This document shows, in pieces, positions 1-8,347 of a stretch of 22,028 bases of DNA (position 1 is the stretch's first letter; every line of letters starts with the position of its first letter). The DNA lies in contig CAZTYP010000038.1 of assembly GCA_964617555.1 (NCBI GenBank), positions 1-22,028 on the forward strand, read 5' to 3'. The notes under the pieces are model-generated. The model was given only the letters and a program-made list of their open reading frames with translations, was not told where the DNA came from and did no database searches. Made by a program: the position numbers and the translations under genes. The stretch comes from 1-14-2-50-31-20 sp964617555 (GTDB lineage Bacteria > Bacteroidota > Ignavibacteria > Ignavibacteriales > Melioribacteraceae).

Positions 1-1
1 A

Positions 2-1075
2 AGTGTACTACAAACTTCGGAATTTTTACATGGAGAAAATGCCACGGGACAACCGATTAATTATTTCCAATCGTTACGCGCGGAATTCGGCTGGCAAACC
101 GACGGTTCAAAGGCATGGCATCAGGTGTTTAATTTTCCCAGCTACGGCATTGGTATTTACGGTGCAACGTTTTTTAATAATACGGAATTGGGAACTCCTT
201 CGGCAATTTACGGATTTTTCAATTGGCCTTTTAAACGATATAAAGGTTCTTTCGTCAGTGCGGAATTCGGTTTCGGTTTGGCATATGATTGGGAAGAATT
301 TGATCCAGAAGCAAATCCTTATAACTTGGTAATCGGAGCCGGTAAATCCGTTTACATTGATGTAGGAATTAAATATTCTTATGAAATTTCCAAACATTGG
401 AATATAAGCGGACAGTTATCATTTTCACATTTTTCTAACGGTTCATCCAAACAGCCAAACGCCGGCGTAAATCTTTTAGCACCAAGAATTAACTTATCCT
501 ATCATTTCCAAAACAAACGACCGAAATTTATTGTAAGCAAACTTCCGGAATTTAAGCCTAATTACGAACTTGCATTTTCTCTTACATACGGCAGCAAAAG
601 CGAAGTTTACAATGTAATAAATCCTAAAAGCCCGGGGGATAAATACGACAGCTTAAAAAGAGAATCTTTTGATGTTTATACGCTTATTGCAACTGTAAAT
701 AAACAGATTGCATACAACAGCAAAATAGGGTTGGGGGCTGATATTGAAATTGATAATTCCCTTGGGGTACAATATAAATATGATAATGCAACCGATGAAA
801 AGAAAAAAATAGATTCTTCAACATCTGATAAAATACGTGCAGGTATTTTTGCTCAATATTCGTTGGTAATTTATAAGATGGAAGGATTGATGGGAGTCGG
901 TTATTATATTTACGGAGAAAATCCCGGCGAAATTCCCAAAATATATCAACGCTTGGGAATGAAATATTATATATTAAATAATTTTTCTGCCGGTGTTAAT
1001 TTACGTTTTTACGATTTTTCAAAAGCAGATAATATGGAATTTAATATCGGTTACAGATTTGGGTTTGGTATATAG
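2..1075 (+). CDS. Acyloxyacyl hydrolase / lipid A deacylase (PagL-like), 5'-truncated
   Basis: The 5' end lies outside the window. The frame is open from base 2, giving 357 residues; the GTG at 125 is internal, because the 41 codons before it continue the same fold (for example a FLHGENATGQPINYFQ stretch). The family consists of outer-membrane beta-barrels that remove an acyl chain from lipid A. Seen here are a central HFSNGS motif with the candidate catalytic His at about residue 143 of the partial protein and Ser two residues later, followed by PNAGVN, and alternating aromatic/polar strands up to a C-terminal strand ending GYRFGFGI, typical of barrel closure. At the position where PagL has its acidic triad member I read Asn (in AGVN), so deacylase activity is less certain than the fold. 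The C-terminal half (about 150 residues after the motif) makes it longer than classic PagL. It converges on uvrA. Confidence 0.75.
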   Translation, partial: SVLQTSEFLHGENATGQPINYFQSLRAEFGWQTDGSKAWHQVFNFPSYGIGIYGATFFNNTELGTPSAIYGFFNWPFKRYKGSFVSAEFGFGLAYDWEEFDPEANPYNLVIGAGKSVYIDVGIKYSYEISKHWNISGQLSFSHFSNGSSKQPNAGVNLLAPRINLSYHFQNKRPKFIVSKLPEFKPNYELAFSLTYGSKSEVYNVINPKSPGDKYDSLKRESFDVYTLIATVNKQIAYNSKIGLGADIEIDNSLGVQYKYDNATDEKKKIDSSTSDKIRAGIFAQYSLVIYKMEGLMGVGYYIYGENPGEIPKIYQRLGMKYYILNNFSAGVNLRFYDFSKADNMEFNIGYRFGFGI

Positions 1076-1090
1076 TATAAAATTATTACT

Positions 1091-1106
1091 CAATACCTAC
1101 GTATTG
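1091..1106. terminator. Small perfect hairpin between convergent genes
   Basis: CAATAC, loop CTAC, GTATTG forms a perfect 6-bp stem in the 48-bp gap between the converging deacylase-like gene and uvrA. It is AT-rich and has no clear U tract on either side, so a bidirectional terminator role is inferred from its position only. Confidence 0.3.
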
Positions 1107-1123
1107 TGCAATTTCACTTTCTC

Positions 1124-3952
1124 CTATTTTTTCAATTCTTTTGCGAGAAATTTTCCAGTTAAACTTATTTTATTTTCGGCAATTTTTTCGGGTGTTCCCT
1201 CCGCAATTATTTCGCCACCGTACTCGCCTCCACCCGGCCCCAAATCTATAACGTAATCGGCAACTTTTATTACATCCAAATTATGTTCAACAATAACAAC
1301 GGTATTCCCTTTATCTACAAGCTTATTCAACACGCTTAGTAATATTTTAACATCTTCAAAATGCAATCCCGTAGTAGGTTCATCTAACACATAAAGGGTT
1401 TTGCCTGTACTTACCTTACTTAATTCGGTTGCCAATTTTACTCGCTGGGCTTCGCCCCCGGAAAGTGTTGTTGCCTGTTGCCCCAATTTAATATACCCAA
1501 GTCCAACATCGTAAAGGGCTTGTATTTTTCTCAGAATTCTGGGATGGTCTGCAAAAAAGTCAAGAGCTTCGGCAACCCGCATTTCCAAGATATCGTTTAT
1601 AGATTTTGTTTTGAAGAGTATTTCCAAAGTTTCTCTGTTATAACGTTTCCCTTTACAAACTTCGCATTCTACATAAACATCGGGAAGAAAATTCATTTCA
1701 ATTTTTTTTAATCCCGCTCCCTGGCATTCTTCGCACCGTCCGCCTTTAACATTAAAACTAAACCTTCCCGCTTTATAACCTCGTACTTTCGATTCGGGCA
1801 ATTCCGTAAATAAATCGCGAATAAAAGTAAACAATCCCGTATATGTTGCCGGATTTGAACGGGGTGTTCTTCCGATTGGAGCCTGATCTATCTCAATTAT
1901 TTTATCAATGTTCTCAATTCCCTTAACGTTGGTATACGGAAGCGGAACAACTTTGGATTTATAAATTTTTCGCATTAAAATTTTTACCAAAGTGTTATTA
2001 ATAAGTGTAGATTTTCCGGAGCCGCTTACTCCTGTAACAACGGTTAAAGTTCCCAAAGGTATTTTCAAATCAACCAATTTTAGGTTATTTCCTTTTGCCC
2101 CAATAACCGCAAGGATTTTTCCGTTGCCGTTTCTTCTATTGTTTGGAATTTCAATTTTTTTATTACCGTTCAAATATTTCAACGTTAACGAAGATGAAAC
2201 ATTTTTATTATCTAATAATTCATCTGCTCTTTTTGCAGCACAAACTTTTCCTCCATGTTCTCCCGCCCCGGGGCCTAAATCCACAATAAAATCAGCACTT
2301 TCAATTGTTTCTTTATCATGCTCAACAACAATTACGGTATTACCGAGGTTGCGTAAATTTTTAAGAGAATTAATTAATTTAATGTTATCACTTTGATGCA
2401 ATCCTATACTTGGTTCATCAAGTACATAAAGAACCCCGGCAAGTTGGGTACCTATTTGTGTTGCCAATCTTATTCTTTGCGATTCTCCACCGGAAAGCGT
2501 TCGTACCGAACGTCCGAGAGTTAAATAATCAAGTCCCACATTAAGCAAAAAGCGTAAACGTTCGGTAATTTCTTTTAGAATGGGAGAAGCAATCAGTTTT
2601 TCTCTATCTTTAAAATTTATCTCTTCAAAAAAATTATAAGCACGTTCGATTGAAAGTGAAGTAATTTCGCTGATATTCTTCCCATTAATCAATACTGCCA
2701 ACGACTCTTTTTTTAACCTTCCCCCGTTACAAACTTCACAAGTTTGTGTTGTCATAAAAGATTCTGCCCATTCTCTGATTTTTACCGAGGAAGTTTTATC
2801 AAAATAATGTTTAACATAATTTAATATCCCTGAAAATTTGTGTTTATAAGTAACGGATTTACCGGCACCGTAGTTATATTCGAATTCAATTTTTTCTTTG
2901 CTGCCGTTAAGAATTACATTTAATTGCTTATCGGTTAACTTTTTTAACGGAGTATCAAAATCGAAACCGAGATGCTTGGCAACACCTTTCAACTGGCTAA
3001 AGAACCAAATATTTCTCGGCTTGCCAAGAGCTTCAATACCTCCTTCGTTAATTGATTTATTCCAATCGGGAATAATTAAATTGACATCCAATGTTTTCAT
3101 TTCCCCAAGCCCTTCACATGCCTGGCACGAACCGTAAGGTGAATTAAATGAAAAGGAATTCGGAGCAAGTTCCTGATAACTTATTCCACAGTAATGACAA
3201 GCTAATTCACGGCTATAAAGTTTATCTTTATCGGCAGAAGCAATTATAACCAAACCGCCGCCGTAATTCAATGCAATCTCTATTGAAGAAGAAATCCGCC
3301 TGCGGGACTTCGCGGTAACATTAATTTTATCAATTAAAATTTCGATGTTGTGCAGTTTATATCTATCTACTTTAAAACCTTTTTTCAATTCGTAAATTAT
3401 GCCGTCTACTCTTGCACGTATAAAACCATCCCGTTGGATATCATCAAACAGTTCACGATAATGCCCTTTGCGTCCTCTTACAACCGGAGCAAAAATTTCA
3501 ATTTTTCGATTTTGATTTTCTTCAAAAACCGCATCAATAATTTGCTCGGAGGATTGTTTTTCCACAGGCCTACCACACAGATAACAATGGGGCTTACCAA
3601 CACGGGCAAACAAGAGCCGCATAAAATCGTAAATTTCCGTAACGGTTCCTACAGTTGAACGAGGGTTTCCGCTTGTTACCTTTTGCTCGATGGAGATTGC
3701 AGGGCTTAATCCTTCAATCAAATCCACATCCGGTTTTTCCAACTGCCCTAAAAATTGCCGGGCATATGCAGAAAGGGATTCTATATATCGCCTTTGCCCC
3801 TCGGCATATATTGTATCGAAAGCAAGGGAAGATTTGCCGGAGCCGGAAAGTCCGGTAATTACGACAAAAGAATCACGCGGAATTATTAAATCGATATTTT
3901 TAAGATTGTGCTCTCGTGCACCTTTGATTATTATTTGATTATCCGAAATCAT
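1124..3952 (-). CDS. uvrA: Excinuclease ABC subunit A
   Basis: UvrA is the damage-recognition ATPase of nucleotide excision repair. It acts as a dimer in the cytoplasm and loads UvrB at lesions. The 942 residues match the usual length of about 940. Seen in order: first Walker A GLSGSGKS (34-41); a CYLCG pair near 123; zinc ligands Cys252/255/276/279; CEVCNGGR near 405; ABC signature LSGGES (486-491) and Walker B with LDEPSIG (511-517); second Walker A GVSGSGKS (641-648); C-terminal zinc module Cys740/743/763/766; second LSGGEA (from 830) and LDEPTTG. All catalytic and zinc-binding residues are present, so it should be functional. It starts at ATG with a GGAG about 9 bases upstream and lies 20 bp after fmt, so it is probably the last gene of the five-gene minus-strand unit. 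Confidence 0.97.
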   Translation of the reverse strand: MISDNQIIIKGAREHNLKNIDLIIPRDSFVVITGLSGSGKSSLAFDTIYAEGQRRYIESLSAYARQFLGQLEKPDVDLIEGLSPAISIEQKVTSGNPRSTVGTVTEIYDFMRLLFARVGKPHCYLCGRPVEKQSSEQIIDAVFEENQNRKIEIFAPVVRGRKGHYRELFDDIQRDGFIRARVDGIIYELKKGFKVDRYKLHNIEILIDKINVTAKSRRRISSSIEIALNYGGGLVIIASADKDKLYSRELACHYCGISYQELAPNSFSFNSPYGSCQACEGLGEMKTLDVNLIIPDWNKSINEGGIEALGKPRNIWFFSQLKGVAKHLGFDFDTPLKKLTDKQLNVILNGSKEKIEFEYNYGAGKSVTYKHKFSGILNYVKHYFDKTSSVKIREWAESFMTTQTCEVCNGGRLKKESLAVLINGKNISEITSLSIERAYNFFEEINFKDREKLIASPILKEITERLRFLLNVGLDYLTLGRSVRTLSGGESQRIRLATQIGTQLAGVLYVLDEPSIGLHQSDNIKLINSLKNLRNLGNTVIVVEHDKETIESADFIVDLGPGAGEHGGKVCAAKRADELLDNKNVSSSLTLKYLNGNKKIEIPNNRRNGNGKILAVIGAKGNNLKLVDLKIPLGTLTVVTGVSGSGKSTLINNTLVKILMRKIYKSKVVPLPYTNVKGIENIDKIIEIDQAPIGRTPRSNPATYTGLFTFIRDLFTELPESKVRGYKAGRFSFNVKGGRCEECQGAGLKKIEMNFLPDVYVECEVCKGKRYNRETLEILFKTKSINDILEMRVAEALDFFADHPRILRKIQALYDVGLGYIKLGQQATTLSGGEAQRVKLATELSKVSTGKTLYVLDEPTTGLHFEDVKILLSVLNKLVDKGNTVVIVEHNLDVIKVADYVIDLGPGGGEYGGEIIAEGTPEKIAENKISLTGKFLAKELKK

Positions 3953-3972
3953 TTGTTGTAACTCCGGTTATA

Positions 3973-4881
3973 TCAATTATGGGATAAAGAATAACCTCTG
4001 AGAAATTCTTCGGTTTTCATACGTTTTCGTCCTTCCGGTTGGATTTCCAAAATTTGAATTGCACCATCTGCACATCCGACAAAAATTTCTTTTTTTGTTT
4101 CCGCAAATTCACCGATTGCAAGGGATTTGTTTTTAATTATTTTGGATTTAAAGATTTTATATTTTCTATTTTTAACCGTAAAATATGCTCCGGGGAACGG
4201 GGATAATCCCCTTATCAAATTATGAATTTTTTTCGCCGTATTGTTCCAATCAATTTTTCCCAACTCTTTTGTAATTTTAGGTGCAGGCGATGCAAGTGCT
4301 TCGTTTTGTTTTTTGAGTTTCACCTTACCCGCTTCAATTAAATTAACTGTCTCCAATACAACTTCGGCTCCCAATAAACTCATCTTATCATGGATTGTTC
4401 CAAGATTATCCTCTTCCTCAATGGGTAGTTCGGCCTGTAAAATTATATTACCGGTATCAACTTTGTCTTCCAAAAAGAATGTTGTAACTCCGGTTATTTT
4501 TTCACCTTTAATAATTGCCCAATGAATCGGTGCGGCCCCTCGATATTTAGGCAAAAGAGAACCGTGAAGATTAAATGCACCGAATTTAGGGAGAGTAAAA
4601 ACCGAACGGGGCAAAATTCTGAAAGCCACAATAACAAACAAATCGGCATTTAATTTTTTTAACTCAGCAATAAAATTTTCATCTTTTAGTTTATCGGGTT
4701 GCAATATCGGAATTTCATTTTTGAGAGCATACTCTTTTACCGGGGTATAGCTTAGTTTTCTTCCTCGCCCGCGTTCTTTATCCTGTGCCGTAACAACAGC
4801 AAGAATATTATGTTTGCTTTTGTGCAATATATCAAGAGAGGGGACTGCAAAATCCGGTGTGCCGAAAAAGACAATATTCAT
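3973..4881 (-). CDS. fmt: Methionyl-tRNA formyltransferase
   Basis: Fmt transfers a formyl group from 10-formyl-tetrahydrofolate to Met-tRNAfMet for translation initiation. The protein is 302 residues, a little shorter than the usual 310-315. The N-terminal formyltransferase fold begins MNIVFFGTPDFAVPSL. The active site reads FNLHGSLLPKYRGAAPIHWA with Asn104 and His106, and VDTGNI supplies Asp142, the conserved Asn/His/Asp triad. A C-terminal domain from about residue 200 (KIDWNNTAKKIHNLIRGLSPFPGA) matches the tRNA-binding domain of the family. The gene starts 4 bp after the def stop codon, and its AGAGGA ribosome site overlaps the end of def, so the two are probably translationally coupled. 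Confidence 0.97.
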   Translation of the reverse strand: MNIVFFGTPDFAVPSLDILHKSKHNILAVVTAQDKERGRGRKLSYTPVKEYALKNEIPILQPDKLKDENFIAELKKLNADLFVIVAFRILPRSVFTLPKFGAFNLHGSLLPKYRGAAPIHWAIIKGEKITGVTTFFLEDKVDTGNIILQAELPIEEEDNLGTIHDKMSLLGAEVVLETVNLIEAGKVKLKKQNEALASPAPKITKELGKIDWNNTAKKIHNLIRGLSPFPGAYFTVKNRKYKIFKSKIIKNKSLAIGEFAETKKEIFVGCADGAIQILEIQPEGRKRMKTEEFLRGYSLSHN

Positions 4882-4885
4882 TTTT

Positions 4886-5434
4886 TTATCCTCTTTCGGT
4901 AACAGGATAATCTATATCGATATCGCGTTTCATTATTTTTGTTAACTCACTCTGCAATTTCTTTTTTATGCGCGGTGTTACCCTATCCGGAATCATTTTC
5001 CCGATGAGGTGATCGTACTCGTGAAGAATAACTCTTGCCAACCAAGAATCTGCTTCTATTATCTGTTCTTCTTCATCGGTATCAAGATATTTTAATTTTA
5101 TTATTTCGGAACGTTCTACCGGCGCCCGTAAATCCGGCAAACTCAAACATCCCTCTTCCATGCTTACAATATCATCGGAGTATTCAAGTATTTCCGGATT
5201 AATAACAACAAGCGGAGCAAAATTCTCATATTCTTCAACACCCGATAAATCAACAATAAAAAATTTTTTATCTAATCCTACTTGATTTGCGGCAAGCCCG
5301 ATTCCATTGGCGTTACGCATGGTATCGAACATATTTTTTATATTCCCGATTAATTCATCGTCAATGGCTATAATCGGTTCGGCGGTTTTTCTTAAAATTG
5401 CATCACCGTAAAGTGTAATTGGCAATAAGGACAT
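4886..5434 (-). CDS. def: Peptide deformylase
   Basis: Def is the metal-dependent enzyme that removes the formyl group from nascent N-formylmethionyl proteins, acting at the ribosome exit. The 182 residues hold all three family motifs: GIGLAANQVG (44-53), EEGCLSLPD with the metal ligand Cys96, and HEYDHLIG with His138, Glu139 and His142. The C-terminal helix (RVTPRIKKKLQSELTKIMKRD) is moderately long and charged, as in type 1 enzymes. def precedes fmt, the common bacterial pairing of the two halves of the formylation cycle. It starts 17 bp after the upstream membrane protein gene; its own ribosome site is weak, suggesting cotranscription. Confidence 0.97.
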   Translation of the reverse strand: MSLLPITLYGDAILRKTAEPIIAIDDELIGNIKNMFDTMRNANGIGLAANQVGLDKKFFIVDLSGVEEYENFAPLVVINPEILEYSDDIVSMEEGCLSLPDLRAPVERSEIIKLKYLDTDEEEQIIEADSWLARVILHEYDHLIGKMIPDRVTPRIKKKLQSELTKIMKRDIDIDYPVTERG

Positions 5435-5451
5435 TTATAATATCTCGCTAA

Positions 5452-6327
5452 TTATTTATAAATTATTTCCGCATCTTGGTCGGTAAAAATATAGACCTCG
5501 GTTGCATACAAAAACATTGTAATTACAAGTCTAAAAATAATTAACATTTGCTGAAGAATAAAGGTAAGAATTAAGAAATAAAAGGGGGACCTCGGAATGA
5601 GAATGGCAACAAGGTTATATATAACAGCTCCCGCCGCCCCGATAAGAGAAACCAGAAAAAACACTGTAAAAACCAGAACAAATTTCTGCCGTAGAAAAAC
5701 AAGAATATATTTAACGGCTTTCCAAATTTTAACAATATCTTTTAATACAATATAAATCCTTACATATTCCGAAAATAAAGAGATAATCCCGATTAAAAAT
5801 AATAATACCAAATATTTTATTGTTCGCAATAACAAATCCAAACTAACGGAATTTATCTTTTGCGTAACTGACAAAATAAGCGCATCAATTTTTGTATTGA
5901 CGATAAAGAGCAGTATATATGTTAACAAAACAATTAACGAAACTTTTACAAACCTATACCAAAATTTAACGCCGCTATAAAAAAAATCGGAAATATGATT
6001 TTTCTTCGGGTTATTGAGAACGGCGATTAAACCACCCTGGTATAACTGTTGTAACAAAACATTAATACCGATAATACTCATGAATAAGAGAGGAAGTTTA
6101 TCAAAAATATTTTTATTACTGTTTAAAAATTGTTCCAACCAAAAATAATTAAAGTTCAGAGCTAACAGATTGCTCCAATTTGAATGTTGCAAAAATTCTT
6201 GCAGCATTGAAAATACGGGGATTGTTAAAACAAGAGCAAGTGCAACATTTGTTCCCCACAAAAGGAAAATAAATTTTCTGTTCTTAAGCACTAACCTCCA
6301 ACTTTCACGGAAAATTATTTTTATCAT
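5452..6327 (-). CDS. Six-TM integral membrane protein of unknown function
   Basis: I do not recognise a named family. The 291 residues contain about six hydrophobic segments: roughly 19-42, 78-104, 127-150, 169-195, 215-244 and 248-280. A basic N-terminus (MIKIIFRESWRLVLKNRK) precedes the first, and there is a short acidic tail. A longer in-frame opening reaches 6402, but I place the start at ATG 6327: it overlaps the upstream stop as ATGA and is preceded about 6 bases earlier by a strong GGAGGGG ribosome site. The coupling to the M1-like secreted protein suggests that the two products work together at the inner membrane. No catalytic motif, nucleotide-binding site or transporter signature is visible; the segment pattern resembles poorly characterised multi-pass envelope proteins rather than an ABC permease. 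Confidence 0.8.
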   Translation of the reverse strand: MIKIIFRESWRLVLKNRKFIFLLWGTNVALALVLTIPVFSMLQEFLQHSNWSNLLALNFNYFWLEQFLNSNKNIFDKLPLLFMSIIGINVLLQQLYQGGLIAVLNNPKKNHISDFFYSGVKFWYRFVKVSLIVLLTYILLFIVNTKIDALILSVTQKINSVSLDLLLRTIKYLVLLFLIGIISLFSEYVRIYIVLKDIVKIWKAVKYILVFLRQKFVLVFTVFFLVSLIGAAGAVIYNLVAILIPRSPFYFLILTFILQQMLIIFRLVITMFLYATEVYIFTDQDAEIIYK

Positions 6328-8189
6328 CCCGCCCCTCCGATAAACATCAGTGCATTTTGAAACCAAAAGAAAACCCTTATAGCCAAAGAAGAAGCACCCC
6401 AATATTGCTCTTGAACGTTGTAGGAATTATTAGTGAAGTTTAAATCCAAAAGATTTTTGTTATCTATATCAAGTTCGGCTCTAAGAACTTTATCTATACT
6501 TTTAAAAGTTATAATTTTAAATTTCGCTTTACCGTCCCAGTTTAATTGCAATTTGTTTTTTGCAGTAAAAACTGTTACGGTAACAGGAGCAACCCCGTCC
6601 GCTTTACGTTCTAACATTATATTATAGTTATTACTTTCGGCTTTTTTTATGTATGCTATAGCATAATCATATGTTTTCCCTTTTGTTAAAAGTTCGATAT
6701 AAAAATTTTTCAACTTATCCGGTTCGTCTTCGATTATTACCTTCAAAAAATCGGAAACGGATGAATTTGAAAATTTATATTTATTAAAATATTGTTGTAA
6801 TTTTTTATCGAACCTGCCCCCCATGTAATTATGCAATGTAAGAAAAACAAGTTGAGGTTTAACAGTTGAAACAATCCAATAAGCATGATAATTCGGGAAA
6901 ACACAAGCGGGCATTGACAAATCCGAATAGATAAAGTTCTTGTAATATTCCCCAATAAATCGTGCACCTATGGGTATTTCAATATCCGCAATTGTATAAA
7001 TTAAAGGTATTCCGCCGAAAGTCATAAAATTTAATCCGTAAACGGGATAATAATCGGCAAGCGTAAAATATGAAAATAAATCGCCGTAATATTTTCGCAC
7101 CATACGCTCGGCAAGATAAGCGGAAATTCCTTTTGACAACCATGCCGCATTATGATTATTGTTCCCTACAATGTTCCCGAAATATTGCTCAGCCAATAAT
7201 TCCGCAAAAGGATACTCTGTTTTTTGAGTTTTTATCGGAGCAACCAATTCACTTTTTAATGCAATAATTCCAGAATACGATTTATTATTTCCACTGTAAC
7301 TTCCGGGTAAATCTATTATGTTCAGTTGTTGATACGGAAAAGGTGAAAAATAATACAGAGTTTTCAAATAGTTTTGTGTTATCTCAATATATCGTTTTGC
7401 GTATTCTTTTTTATCTTCTTTCAAAAAAATATTCAGTTTAACCGAATCTTTTTTTACAGAGATTTGTTCCTCGATTTTTTTAAATCCGTTGAGTAAAAAC
7501 CAATTAAAAAGTTTTATATTTTCCGCCGTAAAAGAATAAAGAATCTTTTCACCTTTGTTTTTAACTGCTGCCACACCCGGGGCAACAACATTAAAATTTT
7601 GGGGTAATAATAATTGAACATTATAATCTGCAAATTCGGTAAACGGTTCAATGAATTTATGTAACGGGTATTTATTCCCCTCTTTTTCGGAATAAGGTAA
7701 AAGCGTTGCATACCAATTCTCAAAATTTATTATACAAAAATCATCCGCCCCGTTTACATTCAACAAATCAATGGTATATTCAATATAAATTTCCACATCA
7801 TCATTGTTTGTATTACCAACAGCTACAAGTGTACTATCAAAATAATTTAACCCTTTAATTTTGCAGAATCCGGGATCTACATCTTTATCGTTTATTTTAA
7901 ACAGATTAGTCCTAAAATATAAATCTCCTATTTTACCTTTGGGGATATTCACAAAAAACATTTCACCGACTTTATGAATTTGCTTGGTAAAGTTTAGCTT
8001 TTCTTTTACCAACAATATATTATTCCCTTCCTGAAAACTTATCTCAATTAAATAAGAAGGGCGTAAATTCTTTGTCGTCTCTTTTTCAGAATTTTTTAAA
8101 TAAATCTCGGAATCATTTTTTTTCTGAAGGGCGAAAGAAGTTAATGCCCCGAGAAAAAATAATGCTAATATTATAAAAGTTTGTTTCAC
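6324..8189 (-). CDS. Secreted M1 aminopeptidase-like protein with degenerate zinc site
   Basis: The 621-residue protein starts at GTG (8189-8187; an in-frame TAA lies upstream with no ATG between). A signal peptide occupies about residues 1-20 (KQTFIILALFFLGALTSFA). The N-terminal half (about 45-245) is beta-rich like the M1 N-domain. The region around 295-370 resembles the M1 catalytic domain: QYFGNIVGNN and AWLSKGISAYLAE align with the family's HQYFGNxVG and WLxEGFAxY. The zinc motif HExxH is replaced by ELLAE (330-334), the third ligand Glu by Lys353, and no GxMEN motif is seen (NNKSYSG instead). The 535-585 segment resembles the C-terminal beta domain, and a hydrophobic C-terminus (about 598-618) may anchor it. 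From these losses I infer no metallopeptidase activity; a binding, scaffold or chaperone role is possible. It is the first gene of the minus-strand unit. Confidence 0.72.
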   Translation of the reverse strand: MKQTFIILALFFLGALTSFALQKKNDSEIYLKNSEKETTKNLRPSYLIEISFQEGNNILLVKEKLNFTKQIHKVGEMFFVNIPKGKIGDLYFRTNLFKINDKDVDPGFCKIKGLNYFDSTLVAVGNTNNDDVEIYIEYTIDLLNVNGADDFCIINFENWYATLLPYSEKEGNKYPLHKFIEPFTEFADYNVQLLLPQNFNVVAPGVAAVKNKGEKILYSFTAENIKLFNWFLLNGFKKIEEQISVKKDSVKLNIFLKEDKKEYAKRYIEITQNYLKTLYYFSPFPYQQLNIIDLPGSYSGNNKSYSGIIALKSELVAPIKTQKTEYPFAELLAEQYFGNIVGNNNHNAAWLSKGISAYLAERMVRKYYGDLFSYFTLADYYPVYGLNFMTFGGIPLIYTIADIEIPIGARFIGEYYKNFIYSDLSMPACVFPNYHAYWIVSTVKPQLVFLTLHNYMGGRFDKKLQQYFNKYKFSNSSVSDFLKVIIEDEPDKLKNFYIELLTKGKTYDYAIAYIKKAESNNYNIMLERKADGVAPVTVTVFTAKNKLQLNWDGKAKFKIITFKSIDKVLRAELDIDNKNLLDLNFTNNSYNVQEQYWGASSLAIRVFFWFQNALMFIGGAG

Positions 8190-8347
8190 TTTTATTCTAA
8201 ATCTTATTAATTATATGGGAATAATATACATAAAAAGAATCATTTACTTGTTAATCTAAAATTTTAATTTGCAATTTTCTAATTAATGTTAAATATTGGA
8301 AAGATTTATTTTCAATACTAAATTTTACTTTTTATAAAGGTACCTTA
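8190..8347. promoter_or_regulatory. Divergent promoter region
   Basis: This 158-bp AT-rich gap separates the start of the minus-strand M1-like/def/fmt/uvrA unit from the start of the NSS transporter, so it must hold promoters for both directions. No strong dyad or riboswitch-like structure was seen. On the minus side several TATATT/TATTAT-like stretches occur, but none has a convincing partner element. Confidence 0.55.
8296..8324 (+). promoter_or_regulatory. Candidate promoter of the transporter pair
   Basis: TTGGAA (8296-8301), a 17-bp spacer, then TAAATT (8319-8324). A transcription start near 8331 would leave a leader of about 17 bases holding the AAAGG ribosome site (8336-8340) before ATG 8348. 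It was chosen by eye in a very AT-rich stretch, so chance matches are likely. Confidence 0.3.

Noticed and set aside
3..332. Open frame at the left edge overlapping the deacylase gene
   Set aside because: It is a shifted frame; the frame starting at base 2 carries the homologous sequence and is open through 1075.
1992..2396. Plus-strand open frames opposite uvrA (for example 1992-2396 and 3690-3938)
   Set aside because: They are antisense shadows of an intact uvrA, with no ribosome site or recognisable protein features.
6328..6402. N-terminal extension of the six-TM protein by 25 residues
   Set aside because: It overlaps the M1-like gene and lacks a ribosome site, while ATG 6327 has GGAGGGG and the ATGA overlap.
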